This document shows positions 62,664 through 64,000 of a DNA stretch of 64,000 nucleotides, in pieces; position 1 is the first letter of the stretch; each line of letters begins with the position of its first letter. Made by a program: the position numbers and the translations under genes. Origin of the DNA: Gemmatimonadota bacterium (GTDB taxonomy: Bacteria; Gemmatimonadota; Gemmatimonadetes; Longimicrobiales; Gaopeijiaceae); NCBI GenBank assembly GCA_009692105.1, contig SHZS01000001.1:1-64000 (forward strand). Reading direction: 5' to 3'. The notes under the pieces were generated by a model. It saw nothing but the letters and a program-made list of their open reading frames with translations. It was not told the origin of the DNA and did not search any database.

Positions 62664-63288
62664 GGGGGTGGTTCTCGCTCTGACAGAGCCTCAGGAACTC
62701 GTCCCGGGTCCTTGCGTCGTCCAGGAACGCGCCCCGCACGGCGGACGTGATCGTGTACGAGTTCTGCTTTTGAACTCCCCGCATCATCATGCACAGGTGG
62801 TAGGCCTCGATCACCACCCCCACCCCCTGGGGCTCCACCACCTCCCAGAGGCTCTCTGCGATCTGCTCGGTCAGGCGTTCCTGCACCTGGAGCCTCCGGG
62901 CAAAGACCTCGACGAGCCGGGCGATCTTCGAGAGACCCAGGATACGCCCGTCCGGGATGTACGCGACGTGCACCTTACCGAAGAAGGGAAGAAGGTGGTG
63001 CTCGCACAGAGAATACATCTCGATGTTCTTGACGATCACCATGTTGTGATGACGCTCCTCGAAGAGAGCATCCTCCACGATTTCCCGCGGCGACATGGTG
63101 TAGCCCCGTGTCAGGAAGCCCAAGGCTTCCTCCACACGCTCCGGTGTCCTCAGTAGCCCCTCTCGCGACGGATCGTCCCCCAGACGGCGGATGATCTCCC
63201 TCACCAAATCGGGGAAGGGCACCCTGCCGAGCGGCGGTGCTGAGGATGCCGGCACCGTCAACGCCACCGGACGCTCAGGTACCTTCAT
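62656..63288 (-). CDS. folE: GTP cyclohydrolase I
   Basis: Predicted 210-aa FolE, converting GTP to 7,8-dihydroneopterin triphosphate, the entry to folate, tetrahydrobiopterin and preQ0. Conserved: '[20 protein letters not shown]', zinc/active site '[20 protein letters not shown]', '[29 protein letters not shown]' and '[17 protein letters not shown]'. Zinc ligands Cys and His residues are all present. ATG 63288 lies 14 bp inside the PTPS gene, so the two are translated in a coupled way. Confidence 0.95.
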   Translation of the reverse strand: MKVPERPVALTVPASSAPPLGRVPFPDLVREIIRRLGDDPSREGLLRTPERVEEALGFLTRGYTMSPREIVEDALFEERHHNMVIVKNIEMYSLCEHHLLPFFGKVHVAYIPDGRILGLSKIARLVEVFARRLQVQERLTEQIAESLWEVVEPQGVGVVIEAYHLCMMMRGVQKQNSYTITSAVRGAFLDDARTRDEFLRLCQSENHPLG

Positions 63289-63691
63289 ATTCCACCGAGT
63301 TGCTCGAGGTCTCGCGGAGGACCAGCCGCTTCAGCCCCACCTTCCGCGGGAGAACAGGCGCCAGCCGCTCCCAAACTGCCACGACGAGATTCTCCGTCGA
63401 GGGGTTCACACCCTCCATCCACTCAACCTCGAGGTTCAGATTCTTGTGATCCAGGTCCCGGATTACGAAGCGCTCCACCAGCTCCTTCAACTCTTTGAGG
63501 TCGAAGACATACCCCGTTTCCGGATCCACCTCTCCCTCGACGGTGACGTCCAGCTCGTAGTTGTGCCCGTGCCAGTTCGGGTTCGAGCAGTCACCAAAGA
63601 CCTCCCGGTTCCGGACCTCATTCCAGTCCGGGCGGTGAAGCCGATGTGCCGCGGAAAAGGTCAATCGTCGGGTCACTCGCACACGTGGCAT
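63275..63691 (-). CDS. 6-pyruvoyl-tetrahydropterin synthase (animal-like PTPS)
   Basis: Predicted 138-aa PTPS. Zinc ligands His16 ('SAAHRLH'), His41 and His43 ('NWHGHNYEL'), nucleophile Cys35 in '[13 protein letters not shown]', the Asp/His charge relay 'DLDHKNLN' and '[13 protein letters not shown]' are in place. The spacing and wording '[23 protein letters not shown]' is strikingly like animal PTPS rather than QueD. It converts dihydroneopterin triphosphate to 6-pyruvoyl-tetrahydropterin. ATG 63691 begins the conserved strand '[13 protein letters not shown]'. First gene of the pterin operon; a terminator lies just upstream at 63745-63779. Confidence 0.88.
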   Translation of the reverse strand: MPRVRVTRRLTFSAAHRLHRPDWNEVRNREVFGDCSNPNWHGHNYELDVTVEGEVDPETGYVFDLKELKELVERFVIRDLDHKNLNLEVEWMEGVNPSTENLVVAVWERLAPVLPRKVGLKRLVLRETSSNSVEYEGT

Positions 63692-63744
63692 GGCTCTCCG
63701 GATCGAGCGGTCCCCTACCCCCGCCTACGGCGATCGGTCCCGGC

Positions 63745-63779
63745 AAAAAAAGGGCCGGCACCCCGAGGGATGTCGGCCC
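63745..63779 (-). terminator. Rho-independent terminator (leftward)
   Basis: On the minus strand GGGCCGACATCCC pairs with GGGGTGCCGGCCC (12 of 13 pairs, loop TC.. of a few bases) and is followed by seven T. It ends transcription coming from the right, before the PTPS gene, so that upstream transcript has its 3' end here. Confidence 0.88.
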
Positions 63780-64000
63780 CGACGGAACGCACCGAAGGAA
63801 AGAGATTGAAGCCCGGGTTTCAATTCTGTAGCGACTTCCCTGGAACTTCCGAAGTCCCCAGAGGGGCAGGACGTCCGTCCCAGGAGTCAGTCCCGGCTTC
63901 TCTTATGTTGGCTCAATCCTGCAGCCTCCGGCACGACCGGACAGCCAATATAGGAAGACCCGAGCCGCGGATGCAATCGAAATTGCCGCAGCTGGCTTCA
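63780..64000 (-). other. Unassigned sequence upstream of the terminator
   Basis: No protein frame is supported in these 221 bases on either strand, yet a strong leftward terminator closes the region. It could be the 3' untranslated end of a gene beyond the window or a small RNA. I tested it by eye against tmRNA, SRP RNA and 6S RNA hallmarks and found none. Confidence 0.4.
63805..63824. repeat. 20-bp near-perfect palindrome
   Basis: The sequence ATTGAAGCCCGGGTTTCAAT reads the same on both strands apart from one symmetrical pair. Its size and symmetry would suit a dimeric repressor site or a small-RNA hairpin. It lies 113 bp upstream of the PTPS start. Confidence 0.5.

Overview
The window is high-GC, densely packed bacterial DNA. 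Its gene content looks like Gemmatimonadota or a close relative: a tandem pair of CBM9/DUF5916 outer-membrane proteins, a tandem pair of DUF4159 proteins, a MoxR-DUF58-VWA cluster, many TPR lipoproteins and many secreted proteins of unknown role. Taxonomy is inferred from content only; there is no rRNA here.

Layout. 0.3-2.6 kb: TonB-like protein and TPR lipoprotein. 2.6-6.5 kb: complete polyamine-type ABC importer potABCD (minus strand, overlapping genes). 6.6-10.4 kb: secreted protein, TerB-like membrane protein, two DUF4159 paralogues. 10.4-17.5 kb: UMF1-type transporter, a collapsed iorA/iorB remnant beside an intact dihaem peroxidase, an isoprenylcysteine methyltransferase-like protein, a truncated TolC-family gene running into a headless barrel gene, PAP2 phosphatase, cmoA. 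17.9-20.7 kb: ABC-F ATPase, and a secreted protein bracketed by a 28-bp direct repeat. 21-28.8 kb: four-gene MoxR/DUF58/dual-VWA operon with 4-bp overlaps. 28.9-32.4 kb: copper P-type ATPase with a 43-aa membrane protein, a headless PQQ-propeller remnant, tRNA-Arg(CCG) and RNase P RNA. 32.8-41.1 kb: PQQ-type sugar dehydrogenase, Kup, small HTH protein, outer-membrane protein, sulfate-binding lipoprotein, single-domain response regulator, tRNA-Lys(CTT), NAD-type isocitrate dehydrogenase. 41.2-48.7 kb: frameshifted lipoprotein, msrB-cyclophilin pair, phoBR-type two-component pair with an exopolyphosphatase stub just upstream, sugar nucleotidyltransferase, SIMPL protein, DUF1499 protein and a lipoprotein. 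48.8-54.4 kb: the DUF5916 pair. 54.5-60.7 kb: OsmC, glutamine amidotransferase, and a six-gene run (TPR, OsmC, acyl-CoA ligase, CutA, TPR, macro-domain), mostly with ATGA/GTGA overlaps. 60.8-63.7 kb: pterin cluster (PTPS, folE, SDR, QueD-like, Trm112/methyltransferase-like).

Two themes stand out. First, at least four loci (12 kb, 15.5 kb, 31.5 kb, 45 kb) are gene stubs ending at abrupt junctions that look like internal deletions. Three loci (31.8 kb, 41 kb, 56.5 kb) carry four frameshifts, all single extra G/C bases. This is either active genome erosion or consensus error, and read-level data would separate the two. Second, several gene sets form plausible working units: potABCD uptake, the MoxR-VWA envelope system, the BH4-type pterin route, and an rnpB-tRNA-Arg pair on one strand only 22 nt apart.
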